Positions 16,195-24,463 of a stretch of DNA of 36,218 nucleotides are shown here, piece by piece. Made by a program: the position numbers and the translations under genes. The stretch lies in NCBI GenBank assembly GCA_947373605.1, contig CANBYM010000023.1, forward strand, positions 1-36,218. Direction: 5' to 3'. Under the pieces are notes generated by a model. The model was not told the origin of the DNA. It did no database searches and saw only the letters and a list, made by a program, of their open reading frames with translations. How positions within the stretch are numbered: position 1 is the stretch's first letter; every line of letters begins with the position of its first letter. The DNA is from Comamonadaceae bacterium. Its GTDB lineage: Bacteria > Pseudomonadota > Gammaproteobacteria > Burkholderiales > Burkholderiaceae_C.

Positions 16195-16263
16195 TCAAGC
16201 GCTGCTGTACCAGCGCGCACCAAAGAAGAACGGCAGGAGGAAAAGAATTTCTGTAGCGGCCAT
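16195..16263 (-). CDS. Candidate 22-aa hydrophobic small ORF
   Basis: Too short for the ORF track. It begins with ATG 2 nt after the TGA of the upstream TIM-barrel gene. AGG lies 6 nt before the ATG, so re-initiation by terminating ribosomes is plausible. The product is about 22 residues, begins MAATEILFLLPFFFGARW and ends YSSA, with a central hydrophobic stretch that could associate with a membrane. The stop is TGA at 16195-16197. It may equally be chance sequence or act only as a coupling leader, so confidence is low. Confidence 0.25.
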   Translation of the reverse strand: MAATEILFLLPFFFGARWYSSA

Positions 16264-16265
16264 AT

Positions 16266-17072
16266 TCAGCCTGTTATCAGGCGGCTGGCTGCCAGACACT
16301 GCGCAGCCCACGCATGGGGCGGGAAATGCACCTCGCGTACGTGGTTCACCACTTCTACACTGACCGGCAGCTCGGCGGGCAAGGCCGCGAACAGGGCAGG
16401 CAAATCAATGGTGCCCTCACCGGGCTGCAAGCGCTCACAGCGTGCCGTGTGAATCATTTGTTCGGTGCTGAAGTGCGTGCCGGCTTGTGCGTCGCAAATC
16501 TGGGCGTAGTGCAGCAGCGAACGCGGTAAGGCGCGAAGATCGTCCAGCGAGGTGTGCGAGCGCGCCACATGCAAGGCGTCCACCAGAATACCTGCGTTGG
16601 CGGGATTGCCTGCGGCATGCACCACGCGCAGCGCAGCCTGTGCATCCGGCACTGCCGTCCAGGGCATAAATTCCAGGTCCGCTGTCATGCCATACGGCCG
16701 CATGGCTTCGCACAATCGCGCATAGTTATGCGCCAGCCGGGATGCATCGGCGTCATCACCGGCCACCAGAATTGCGCGTGCATTGACTGCCGCACCGGCC
16801 TCAAACAGCCGGTCCCAGGTGTACACATCAAAATCTTCATTGATACGAATGAGCTCAAGATCCAATACCTCCACCCCGGTGTCGCGCTGTACTGCCAGTG
16901 CTTCGCTCAAGGCGCCAGGCGCGTCGATGAACTGCCGCGGACCGCCCGGCGCGTTGGGCCAAAGGCGCAGGCCCACACAGTCGTATCCTGTCTGCGCAGC
17001 CACCGCCAGCACACTGGCCGGCGTGCAGCGGTGTGAGGTCAGGTAGGAGAGCGAGTAAGTTCGAGTGCCCAT
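16266..17072 (-). CDS. Xylose-isomerase-like TIM-barrel enzyme (2)
   Basis: 268 aa from ATG 17072 (MGTRTYSLSYLT), with GGGAGG 6 nt upstream; the track start 24 bp earlier is less well supported. It is clearly paralogous to the protein at 12540: both share VGLRL-PNAPG, LE-IR, ADLEFMPWT, ILVDALH and GEGTIDL. Likely metal ligands are Glu134, Asp165, His168 and the Glu in VSVEVVN. The fold covers isomerases, epimerases and dehydratases such as dehydroshikimate dehydratase. It lies between an SDR (16-bp gap) and the acyl-CoA dehydrogenase. Keeping one copy in each of modules a and b suggests two similar steps or substrates. The exact reaction is unknown. Confidence 0.8.
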   Translation of the reverse strand: MGTRTYSLSYLTSHRCTPASVLAVAAQTGYDCVGLRLWPNAPGGPRQFIDAPGALSEALAVQRDTGVEVLDLELIRINEDFDVYTWDRLFEAGAAVNARAILVAGDDADASRLAHNYARLCEAMRPYGMTADLEFMPWTAVPDAQAALRVVHAAGNPANAGILVDALHVARSHTSLDDLRALPRSLLHYAQICDAQAGTHFSTEQMIHTARCERLQPGEGTIDLPALFAALPAELPVSVEVVNHVREVHFPPHAWAAQCLAASRLITG

Positions 17073-17088
17073 CAATAGCCTCCCGGGT

Positions 17089-17871
17089 TCAATCATTCAG
17101 CGCCGAATCAGTGCAGCCCGCCGCAGTCCAGCCGCCATCCACCGGCAATTGCACACCGGTGACATACGATGCCTTGACGGACAACAGGAATGCAATCGCG
17201 TGAGCAATTTCTTCCGGCCGTGCCAGGCGGCCTATGGGCGAGCGCCTGCAGATGCCTTCCATGTCAATTGCGCCTTGGGCCGCGAGTTCTTCAACCAGCG
17301 CCGTTTGCACATAGCCCGGCGCCACCGCATTGACGCGAATACCATCGCGCGCCCACTCGCAGGCCATGGCGCGCGTCATACCGGCAATACCGGCCTTGGC
17401 TGCGCTGTAGGCATTGCGCGCAGGGATGCCGGCGATACCTGCAACGGAGCCGATATTCACAATGGCGCCACGCTGCCCGTCAGCGGTCGCTTGTACTTGC
17501 AGCATGTGCTGAATAACCGCACGGCTCATTAAGTAGCTACCCCGCACATGCACTGCCAGCACGCGATCAAACGCATCCACACTCTGTAACACAGTGGGCG
17601 CGGACTGGTCGCCGATACCGGCGTTGTTGACCAGGCCGTTGATGCGGCCGAAGTGCGCGTGTGCGGCAGCCACTGCTTCACGCACACTGGCTTCATTTGT
17701 CACATCACAGGCCAGACCCAGGTGCGCAGCCCCCAGCTCCTGCGCACGCCCTTGAACCTGATGTGCACACAGGTCCAGGAGCGCCACGCGTGCACCATCA
17801 GCGGCAAGCCGGCGGGCGGTAGCCCAGCCGATGCCGTTCGCGGCACCCGTAATGACAATTACATCTTGCAC
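17089..17871 (-). CDS. Short-chain dehydrogenase/reductase (1)
   Basis: 260-aa classical SDR. The cofactor motif is TGAANGIG (Thr8 to Gly15), with Asp33 (LLDLC) suggesting NAD(H) preference. NNAG is at about 82-85, and the catalytic set is Ser142 (NIGSVAG), Tyr155 and Lys159 (YSAAK). The C-terminus carries the usual ASYVTGVQLPVDGGW. It would oxidise a secondary alcohol to a ketone, or the reverse. Its start overlaps the 3' end of the substrate-binding protein gene by 13 bp, and it is followed by the TIM-barrel gene. A hydroxyacyl or ring-alcohol substrate in the same pathway is inferred from context. Confidence 0.9.
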   Translation of the reverse strand: MQDVIVITGAANGIGWATARRLAADGARVALLDLCAHQVQGRAQELGAAHLGLACDVTNEASVREAVAAAHAHFGRINGLVNNAGIGDQSAPTVLQSVDAFDRVLAVHVRGSYLMSRAVIQHMLQVQATADGQRGAIVNIGSVAGIAGIPARNAYSAAKAGIAGMTRAMACEWARDGIRVNAVAPGYVQTALVEELAAQGAIDMEGICRRSPIGRLARPEEIAHAIAFLLSVKASYVTGVQLPVDGGWTAAGCTDSALND

Positions 17872-19049
17872 AGCGGAGACGGTGCCGGAATGATGGAAGG
17901 CGCGTAGGTCTGCTCGATCACCGGACGTAAAATGCCCTCCACCACCTTGGCCCGCGCCACATAGCTTGGCAACAGCATCTGGTTGTCGGCAGCACGGATG
18001 GTCACATTGCCATAAATGGAATCGACCTGTGCGCCACGCAGGGCCTTGGTCACGTCTTCAGGCTTCACGCTCTTGGCCTTCCTGACGCCTTCAAATATGA
18101 CCTGTGCTCCGTTGTAGGCCTGGCCTTCGTTGTCGGTCGGCAGCCGGTTGAACTTGGCTTTCCATGCCGCCACAAACGCCTTGTTGCGCGGGTTATCGAT
18201 GTCCGGTGTGTAAGCAGTGTTGCCCACCGTGCCTTCAAGTGCTTTGCCCGTGCCGTTGATCATGAAGTTCTGGATCAGCGCGTGACCGATGATCTTGGTC
18301 TTGGGGATCAGGCCGAACTCCTCCGATTGCTTGATAAAGGCAATGGCGTCGCGTCCGGACTCCGCCACCCAGATTGCATCTACATTGGCCGCCTTGAGTT
18401 GTGCAATGTAGGGAGAAAAGTCTTTGGTGCCCAGCGGCACGAACAGACTCAGCGATACCGATTTCCCCATGGCTTCAACCGCTTTTTTGAACGACTCGCC
18501 GGAGTCACGGCCCCACACGTAGTCGGCAGCCAGCACGGCAAAGGTCTTTTCCTTGAGGTCTTTGGACCACTCGTTGATCATGGCGATGTCAATCGCGTCC
18601 GAGTGATTCGTGCGGATGCTGCGCGGCTTGCAGGTATCACCGGTGATCTTGTCGGACTTGCTGGCCACGACAAAGTAGGCGGCGTCCCAACGGTCCAGGT
18701 TCTGTGCAATCGCCAGAGAGATGGAGGATGGAATTGCACCGATGAGCAGGTTGTTGCCATCGCGTGCCAACTTCTCGGCCACGCGACGGCCTGCGTCGGG
18801 CGTGCCCTCATCGTCGGCCTCCTGGACATCGACTTTGCGGCCGTCCACACCCCCCTTGCTGTTGGCTTCTTCAATGGCAAACTTGACGGCGCGAATAACC
18901 TCTTCGCCCTGTTGCGCAAACACACCCGACTTGGACGAAACCAGGCCGATACGCACCGGGTCTTTGTTCTGTGCCATCACGGCCAGCGGCATAGCCGCCA
19001 CCAGCATTACACCGGCGAGCGAGCGTTGCAAAGTTTTCAATGTGAACAT
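17859..19049 (-). CDS. ABC transporter periplasmic substrate-binding protein (Peripla_BP_6, LivJ-like)
   Basis: 396 aa from ATG 19049, which has AAGGAGA just upstream; the track start 42 bp further up lacks this. An N-terminal signal peptide (LKTLQRSLAGVMLVAAMPLAVMAQ) is followed by a mature type I binding fold opening with DPVRIGLVSSKSGVFAQQGEE. In such clusters proteins of this family often bind aromatic or alicyclic carboxylates rather than branched-chain amino acids. It is the last transporter component (order H, M, G, F, binding protein), 57 bp after livF. The ligand is inferred to be the pathway substrate. Confidence 0.9.
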   Translation of the reverse strand: MFTLKTLQRSLAGVMLVAAMPLAVMAQNKDPVRIGLVSSKSGVFAQQGEEVIRAVKFAIEEANSKGGVDGRKVDVQEADDEGTPDAGRRVAEKLARDGNNLLIGAIPSSISLAIAQNLDRWDAAYFVVASKSDKITGDTCKPRSIRTNHSDAIDIAMINEWSKDLKEKTFAVLAADYVWGRDSGESFKKAVEAMGKSVSLSLFVPLGTKDFSPYIAQLKAANVDAIWVAESGRDAIAFIKQSEEFGLIPKTKIIGHALIQNFMINGTGKALEGTVGNTAYTPDIDNPRNKAFVAAWKAKFNRLPTDNEGQAYNGAQVIFEGVRKAKSVKPEDVTKALRGAQVDSIYGNVTIRAADNQMLLPSYVARAKVVEGILRPVIEQTYAPSIIPAPSPLCKM

Positions 19050-19105
19050 GGATGTCTCCTTATTTAAAAATGCCGGAGTCGGTCCGGTCACCGCACTTAC
19101 GAAAA

Positions 19106-19810
19106 TCAGACCATTACGTGGGCTTCGATGTCATGCAGACCTTCGCGTGAATTGACCACTTCCCCTTGCGCCACTACAGAGCCCTTGGCCATGGCGTAGT
19201 AGCGCTGTGCCACCCGTACCACCAGACTCATGTTTTGCTCAATAAGCAGCAGCGCCGTACCCTGACCGGCGACCCGGTTGAAGATGGTGGCGAGCTGGTC
19301 GACGATGACGGGCGCCAAGCCCTCCGTTGGCTCATCAAGCAGAATCAGCGAGGGGTTGGCCATCAGGGCGCGCCCCACGGCCAGCATCTGCTGCTGTCCG
19401 CCCGAAAGTGCCGTCCCCGGCGTGTGCGCGCGCTCCTGAAGGATGGGAAACAGCTTGTAAATTTCGGCCAAGTTCCACGGGCCTTTGCGGCCCACTGCTG
19501 CACCGAGCTGCAGGTTTTCTTCGACGGTAAGGTTGGCCACGATGCGACGGCCCTGCGGCACGACCACTACACCCTGCTGCGCCGCTTGGTAGGTACGCGG
19601 GCGTGGCAGCAACGTGGCGTTGACATGCACTGTGCCGCTGCGCAGCGTGGCCAGACCCAGAATGGTATTGACCACCGTCGTCTTGCCTACGCCGTTGCGC
19701 CCGATCAGCGCTACGCGCTCTCCGGCATTCACCTGCAGGTTCAGATCGTGCAGGATATGGGCCGCGCCGTACACGGCGTTGACGTTTTCGAGCTTCAATA
19801 ACGCGCTCAT
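19106..19810 (-). CDS. livF: LivF-type ABC transporter ATPase
   Basis: 234-aa nucleotide-binding subunit. Walker A is GRNGVGKTT, the signature is LSGGQQQMLAVGRAL, Walker B is LILLDEPTEGLAP, and the switch region is LLIEQNMSL. The short LivF-type opening LLKLENVNAVYGAAHILHDLNL fits. It overlaps the upstream livG gene by 4 bp (ATGA), so translation is coupled. With LivG it powers import through LivH/LivM; the cargo is presumably the carboxylate handled by this cluster. Confidence 0.93.
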   Translation of the reverse strand: MSALLKLENVNAVYGAAHILHDLNLQVNAGERVALIGRNGVGKTTVVNTILGLATLRSGTVHVNATLLPRPRTYQAAQQGVVVVPQGRRIVANLTVEENLQLGAAVGRKGPWNLAEIYKLFPILQERAHTPGTALSGGQQQMLAVGRALMANPSLILLDEPTEGLAPVIVDQLATIFNRVAGQGTALLLIEQNMSLVVRVAQRYYAMAKGSVVAQGEVVNSREGLHDIEAHVMV

Positions 19811-20526
19811 GCTGCACTCCCCAGATAGGCTTCGCGCACGCGCGCATCGGTACGCACCTCGGCGGGGGTGCCGCCTGCAATGACGCGTCCTAGTTCAAAT
19901 ACGGTGACGACGTCGGAGATGCCGAAGACCACGTCCATGTCATGCTCCACCAAAAGCACTGAAACGTCCCAGCGCGAGGTCAATGCCTTCAAATGACGCG
20001 CAAGGTCCTGCGACTCTTTGACCGAGAGTCCAGCCATGGGCTCATCGAGCAACAGCACGCTGGGCCGACCGACCAGCGCCAGCGCCAGGTCCAGACGGCG
20101 CTGCTCGCCATAGCCCAGGTCTTCGCCAAGGGATTCCGCCATGTGCAGCAACTCCAGCTCCTGCAACACCGCATTTGCATCGGCACTTGAATCTGCCACG
20201 CCCATCTGGTGGGACGCAAGCTCCACCTGCTTGCGCACGGTCATCTGGCCGAAGATGCTGGTGCGCTGAAAGCTGCGGGAGAGGCCATGCATGCGCCGTT
20301 CCACCACGCCCATTGCGCTGACATCGATACCGCCTAAAGTGACGCGTCCACGGGTGAGGCGCCGCCGGCCAGTGATGGCATCAATCACGGTTGACTTGCC
20401 GGCACCGTTCGGTCCGATCAGTCCACGAATCTGGCCTTTGGTCAGCGTCAGGGACACGCCGTCCACGGCTTTCACACCGCCGTAATGGATGGCCACGTCT
20501 TCCGCCTGTAATACGTATTCACTCAT
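19807..20526 (-). CDS. livG: LivG-type ABC transporter ATPase
   Basis: 239 aa from ATG 20526, with GAGAGGAA upstream; the track ORF adds 70 residues of non-homologous sequence. Walker A is GPNGAGKST and Walker B is SVLLLDEPMAGLS. The signature motif is LGYGEQRRLDLALAL, slightly altered from LSYGEQRRLE. The H-loop region is VLLVEHDMDVVFGISD, diagnostic for LivG. It sits between livM and livF in the transporter block. Confidence 0.93.
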   Translation of the reverse strand: MSEYVLQAEDVAIHYGGVKAVDGVSLTLTKGQIRGLIGPNGAGKSTVIDAITGRRRLTRGRVTLGGIDVSAMGVVERRMHGLSRSFQRTSIFGQMTVRKQVELASHQMGVADSSADANAVLQELELLHMAESLGEDLGYGEQRRLDLALALVGRPSVLLLDEPMAGLSVKESQDLARHLKALTSRWDVSVLLVEHDMDVVFGISDVVTVFELGRVIAGGTPAEVRTDARVREAYLGSAA

Positions 20527-20537
20527 ATGAATTCCTC

Positions 20538-21515
20538 TCAGGTGCCCGTCACAGCAAGCTGTGCGGTCGATTTGCGGCTGCGCACCAGCCGCGTCAGTGC
20601 ACCTGCAATGCCGTTGGGCGAGAACACGATGACGGTGATCAGTGCGACGCCGAAGATCGCCATCCAGTGATTGGCGTAATCGCCCAGCAGGTCCTTGGCC
20701 AGGAAATACACCACAGCCCCCAATGCCGGGCCCCAAAGCGACTTGTAGCCGCCCACGACGACCATCATCAAAGCCACACCGGACAGACTCCAGTGCAGGT
20801 TTTCGGGAGAGACAAAGCCAGTGTTCAAAGCCGAAAGGAGGCCTGCAGCAGCCGTGATGACAGCCGACAATGCATAGACAGCGGCGCGCGGGACGACTGT
20901 GCGGATGCCGATGAAACGTGCCCGCTCTTCGTTGTCACGCACGGCCTCGGTGATACCCCCGAAGCGTGTGGCGAGCAACCCGCTCAGAAGTGCCAGCACC
21001 AGCACCAAGGTAAACCAGCTCAGCAGAAACATGTTGGCAGGCTTGAGCAGCAAGGACATGGGCACGCCAAACAAGGTGGCGGGCCAGTCAATGTTCATGC
21101 CGTCTGCGCCGCCGGTTAATCCCCGTGAACGCGAGGCCATCAAAAACGCCATTTGTCCGACTGCGAGGGTAAGCATGCCGAACGCCACACCGGGCACCCG
21201 CACCATCACCAGTCCCATCAAAAATGCAAGCAGTGCCAACCCTGCCAGCGTCAGGACAATGGCCAGTTCCGCCGGCATGGCATGCATCTGCAAAATCAGG
21301 CCGACCATATAGCCGCTGCTTCCGAAGAACAGCGCATGGCCGAAGCTGACCATGCCGTTTTGCCGAAGCAGTACGCCCACGCCGATTGCAAATACCGCGT
21401 AGACGATTGCCTGCGTGAGCAGAGAAAGCACAGTGCCTGAAGTCACCACCAAATTGGCAGCCACCCCCAGCGCCAGCGCAGACAGAGTTAACAAAGACAT
21501 TCGTTGGAAAGACAT
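20538..21515 (-). CDS. livM: LivM-type ABC transporter permease
   Basis: 325 aa from ATG 21515 (MSFQRMSLLTLSALALG). The track start 42 bp earlier would place non-hydrophobic sequence in front. Multiple membrane segments and the BPD_transp_2 permease motif region are visible (NTGFVSPENLHWSLSGVALMMVVVGG, then GALGAVVYF). FGHALFFGSSGYMVG is typical of LivM. It pairs with LivH to form the inner-membrane channel. Its start lies 22 bp after the livH stop, on the same strand. Confidence 0.92.
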   Translation of the reverse strand: MSFQRMSLLTLSALALGVAANLVVTSGTVLSLLTQAIVYAVFAIGVGVLLRQNGMVSFGHALFFGSSGYMVGLILQMHAMPAELAIVLTLAGLALLAFLMGLVMVRVPGVAFGMLTLAVGQMAFLMASRSRGLTGGADGMNIDWPATLFGVPMSLLLKPANMFLLSWFTLVLVLALLSGLLATRFGGITEAVRDNEERARFIGIRTVVPRAAVYALSAVITAAAGLLSALNTGFVSPENLHWSLSGVALMMVVVGGYKSLWGPALGAVVYFLAKDLLGDYANHWMAIFGVALITVIVFSPNGIAGALTRLVRSRKSTAQLAVTGT

Positions 21516-21537
21516 AAATTGGAGTCCCGGTAACAAC

Positions 21538-22389
21538 TCAGGTGCGGCTGCCGGCAAAGCCTGCGGGCTTCCAGATCAGCACGGCCACCATCAATACGAA
21601 TGGCAGAAGAACGGCGACGTCGGGCAGATACACCGCGCCCAGCGCCTGGACCATGCCCAACACAATGGCAGCAACAAAGGCGCCGGCCAGCGAGCCCAGA
21701 CCTCCGACTACCACGACCACAAACGAGTCGATAATCACGTCGCTGCTCATGGATGGCGAGAGCGACAAAAACGGTGCTGCCACTACCCCCGCCAGACCGG
21801 CAAGTGCCGTACCAAGACCCACCACGCCGGCGCTGAGTACATCGGTATTGACGCCTTGCATGGCAGTCGTTACAGGGTCGGTGCTGGCCGCGCGCACAAG
21901 CAATCCGACCTTTGAATAGCGCAGCCACAAACTCAGACCAAGCGCTACCAATGCACCCACAACAATCACCGCAATGCGGTAGGCGGGCACAGGAGTGCCC
22001 AGAATGTCGAGCGAGGTATTGAGAGCTAACGGAGCAGCGACCGACAAATTGCTTTTTCCCCACACGCTTTGCACAAAATCCTCAATCACCAACAGCAGGC
22101 CGAAGGTGACCAGCACCACGCTCAAGGGATCGCGATCCTGCAATAGCCTGAAGCCATAGCGGTCCAGCAACACGCCCAGTAAGGCCATCACTGCCGGCGC
22201 TGCAATCAGTGCGACCCAGAAGTTACTTTGCAGCGCAATCGAATAGCCCAGATACGCACCCAGCATGTAGAGCGAACCGTGCGCGAAATTGACTACGCGG
22301 CGCAGGCCGTAAATCAGTGCCAGGCCCGAGCACATCACAATAAGCAGGGCACCGTACACCAGCCCGTTGAACAAGTTGATGATCAGCAT
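21538..22389 (-). CDS. livH: LivH-type ABC transporter permease
   Basis: 283-aa hydrophobic permease. Family hallmarks are NLFNGLVYGALLIVMCSGLALIYGLRRVVNFAHGSLYMLGAYLGY at the start and VVVVGGLGSLAGAFVAAIVLGMVQ near the end. It is the first transporter gene of the operon, and its start overlaps the NIPSNAP stop by 7 bp. This links the transporter directly to the flavoprotein/NIPSNAP pair in one transcript. Confidence 0.92.
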   Translation of the reverse strand: MLIINLFNGLVYGALLIVMCSGLALIYGLRRVVNFAHGSLYMLGAYLGYSIALQSNFWVALIAAPAVMALLGVLLDRYGFRLLQDRDPLSVVLVTFGLLLVIEDFVQSVWGKSNLSVAAPLALNTSLDILGTPVPAYRIAVIVVGALVALGLSLWLRYSKVGLLVRAASTDPVTTAMQGVNTDVLSAGVVGLGTALAGLAGVVAAPFLSLSPSMSSDVIIDSFVVVVVGGLGSLAGAFVAAIVLGMVQALGAVYLPDVAVLLPFVLMVAVLIWKPAGFAGSRT

Positions 22390-22733
22390 ATTCCGGCTCC
22401 GCGGGTAAAGAATGGCATGTCCACCGCCTTGATCAGGCGTGTTTCCTGCGCAGTAATCAGGTGCGCTGAAGCGCTCAAATAAGCAGCAAAGTCCGGGTGC
22501 GTGTCGCGGGCTTTGCAGCGGCGCTCGTAGTCCGCTAGATTGTCATAAGCCCAGAGATGCACAAACTGGTTTTGCGGACCCACCAGGCTCGTGTAAAAGG
22601 CCAACGGGTGGCCCAGGGTGTCCATCAGGACCGGCATGGCCAGTCGATTAAACACCTCCAGAAACTCGGGCATCCTGCGCAGGGTGATGTTGTAAACGCG
22701 ATGGTCTACCAGTGGCTTGGTCAGGTAGTTCAT
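22383..22733 (-). CDS. NIPSNAP-family protein
   Basis: 116-aa single-domain NIPSNAP protein (dimeric alpha-beta barrel fold). Typical features are VYNITLRRMPEFLEVFNRLAMPVL, the middle AFYTSLVGPQNQFVHLWAYDNLADYERRCKA and a C-terminal THPDFAAYL segment. The biochemical role of bacterial NIPSNAP proteins is not settled; they occur repeatedly in catabolic clusters. The gene overlaps the upstream flavoprotein stop by 4 bp (ATGA) and livH by 7 bp. The tight coupling and the fused version at 11903-12523 argue that NIPSNAP works with the KstD-like flavoprotein. Confidence 0.85.
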   Translation of the reverse strand: MNYLTKPLVDHRVYNITLRRMPEFLEVFNRLAMPVLMDTLGHPLAFYTSLVGPQNQFVHLWAYDNLADYERRCKARDTHPDFAAYLSASAHLITAQETRLIKAVDMPFFTRGAGIC

Positions 22734-24445
22734 GCGGCTAGTCCTGCCTTGTCCGCAATGTGGTTGGCCGTGACAAACCCGAAGGTCATGTTCGGGCCGT
22801 GGGTGATGCCCGCTGCCGGGTAGTTGCCGCCCATGATGCTGGCCCGATCGTTGCCCACGGCGTACAGCCCGGCTATCTTCGTGCCATCGTCTTTGAGCAC
22901 TTCACCCGCCACGCTGGTCTCTATCCCGTCAAAGGTACCCAGATCACCCATGATGACCTTGACCGCATAGAACGGGCCGTGCTGCACCGGTGCCACGCAG
23001 GGGTTGGGCGCATTGGCGGGGTCCGCCAGATAGCGATTGAAAGTAGTGGAGCCCCGTCCGAACTCGGTGTCTTCACCGCGGACTGCGCCCACATTGAAGT
23101 CACGCACTGTTTGCTCCAGTGCAACCGGATCAATGCCTGCATTGCCAGCCAGTTCGGCCAGCGTGTTTCCTTTGATCAGATAGCCGTTGCGCAAGAAGCG
23201 GCCTATCGGCATGGGAGCCGGTTTGACAAAACCGATGCCGTATTTCGCCAGCGCGTCCTTGTCACAAACCAGCCACATGGCTGTGTCCTTCTGACCTTCG
23301 CAGGCGCGGATTAAGGCAGCGCCCACGTCGTGGTAGGAATTGCTCTCGTTTGTGAATCGCTTGCCGTTTTTGAGCACACCGATCATGCCGGGCTTGTAGC
23401 GATCCAGCAGATGCGGGAACACACCGGTTTCGCCCTTGCCATAGTCCACGCGGGACACCGGCATCCATGCGGCAGCATCCTTGAAACGAATCTCTATTTT
23501 GCCGCCCACCGATTCGGCCATGGTGACGCCATCCCCGGTGTTGCTGACCGGCGTAGGCGACAAATGTTCACCGCCACGCTTCAGATGCGGATAGGCCTTG
23601 GCAATGCGTTTGACGTCGTGCGGAAATCCGCCGCAGGCCAACACCACGCCGTGGCGCGCGGTGATGCGCCGCTCGCCACCATTGCCACCCGAAGCACCTA
23701 CACGAACGCCCGTAGCAGCGCCGTCGTTCATCACAAGGCTCAGCACCGGGCTGTCGGTAAAGATAGGAATCCCCAAGTCCAGTGCCGACTTGGCCAGTCG
23801 CGCAGCCAGTGCGTTGCCGCTGGTTACATTGACTCCACGGCGGTACAGGACCAATTCTTTGATGTGCGTAACCAGTCGCTTGGCCACATACACAAACGAG
23901 GTCAGCGACTTGGTGGCCTGAAAGAAATGCTTGAGGTCGGCATTGGACGAGTTGAACATCATGCCGATAAAGGTGATGGTCTTAAGCGGCGGCTTGAGGC
24001 GCTGCATGTCCTTTCCCAACTCCCGGATGTCGTAGGGCGCAGCCAATATAGAGCGGCCTATATCGACACCACCGGCCACCGTGGGGTGGTAGTCCGGGTA
24101 CAGCGTGGGCACGAATTTCATGGCAGTCTCGCGCTCAAAAAACTCCAACATCTTCGGGCCGTTTTCAATGAATGCATCCACCGCTGCGGCGTCGAAGTAG
24201 CTGCCGGTTTCCTGCTGCATGTAGGTACGAACCGCCTCGCGCGTATCCGCGGGATTTTGCTTGCGGCCATGGAGGTTGAGCGGTATCCACAACACGCCTC
24301 CGGAGAGCGCCGTGGTGCCACCGAATACCGGCTCCTTCTCCAGCACCACCACGTCAAGCCCGCGCTTTTTGGCGGTTATGGCAGCGGCGAGTCCGGCGGC
24401 ACCGGAGCCGACCACAACGAGATCACATTCAAAGTTTTGCGACAT
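22730..24445 (-). CDS. KstD-like FAD-dependent dehydrogenase (flavoprotein 3)
   Basis: 571-aa FAD_binding_2 flavoprotein. The FAD Rossmann motif is DLVVVGSGAAGLAAAI with VVLEK, then FGGTTALSGGVLWIP. RFTNESNSYHD and GGNYPAAGITHGPNMTFGF supply the Tyr, Tyr542 and Gly546 positions that match KstD catalytic residues. It is closer in motif detail to flavoprotein 2 than to flavoprotein 1 (both read NYP and MTFGF). GGAGA precedes the ATG. An SDR lies upstream and NIPSNAP overlaps downstream. Desaturation of a ring ketone, possibly completing aromatisation, is inferred; the substrate is unknown. Confidence 0.87.
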   Translation of the reverse strand: MSQNFECDLVVVGSGAAGLAAAITAKKRGLDVVVLEKEPVFGGTTALSGGVLWIPLNLHGRKQNPADTREAVRTYMQQETGSYFDAAAVDAFIENGPKMLEFFERETAMKFVPTLYPDYHPTVAGGVDIGRSILAAPYDIRELGKDMQRLKPPLKTITFIGMMFNSSNADLKHFFQATKSLTSFVYVAKRLVTHIKELVLYRRGVNVTSGNALAARLAKSALDLGIPIFTDSPVLSLVMNDGAATGVRVGASGGNGGERRITARHGVVLACGGFPHDVKRIAKAYPHLKRGGEHLSPTPVSNTGDGVTMAESVGGKIEIRFKDAAAWMPVSRVDYGKGETGVFPHLLDRYKPGMIGVLKNGKRFTNESNSYHDVGAALIRACEGQKDTAMWLVCDKDALAKYGIGFVKPAPMPIGRFLRNGYLIKGNTLAELAGNAGIDPVALEQTVRDFNVGAVRGEDTEFGRGSTTFNRYLADPANAPNPCVAPVQHGPFYAVKVIMGDLGTFDGIETSVAGEVLKDDGTKIAGLYAVGNDRASIMGGNYPAAGITHGPNMTFGFVTANHIADKAGLAA

Positions 24446-24463
24446 GGGGTTCTCCGAAAAAAA

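Noticed and set aside
18282-19067. 261-aa plus-strand ORF opposite the substrate-binding protein gene
   Set aside because: It is the mirror of a clear Peripla_BP_6 gene. The composition is typical of antisense frames and there are no domain motifs.
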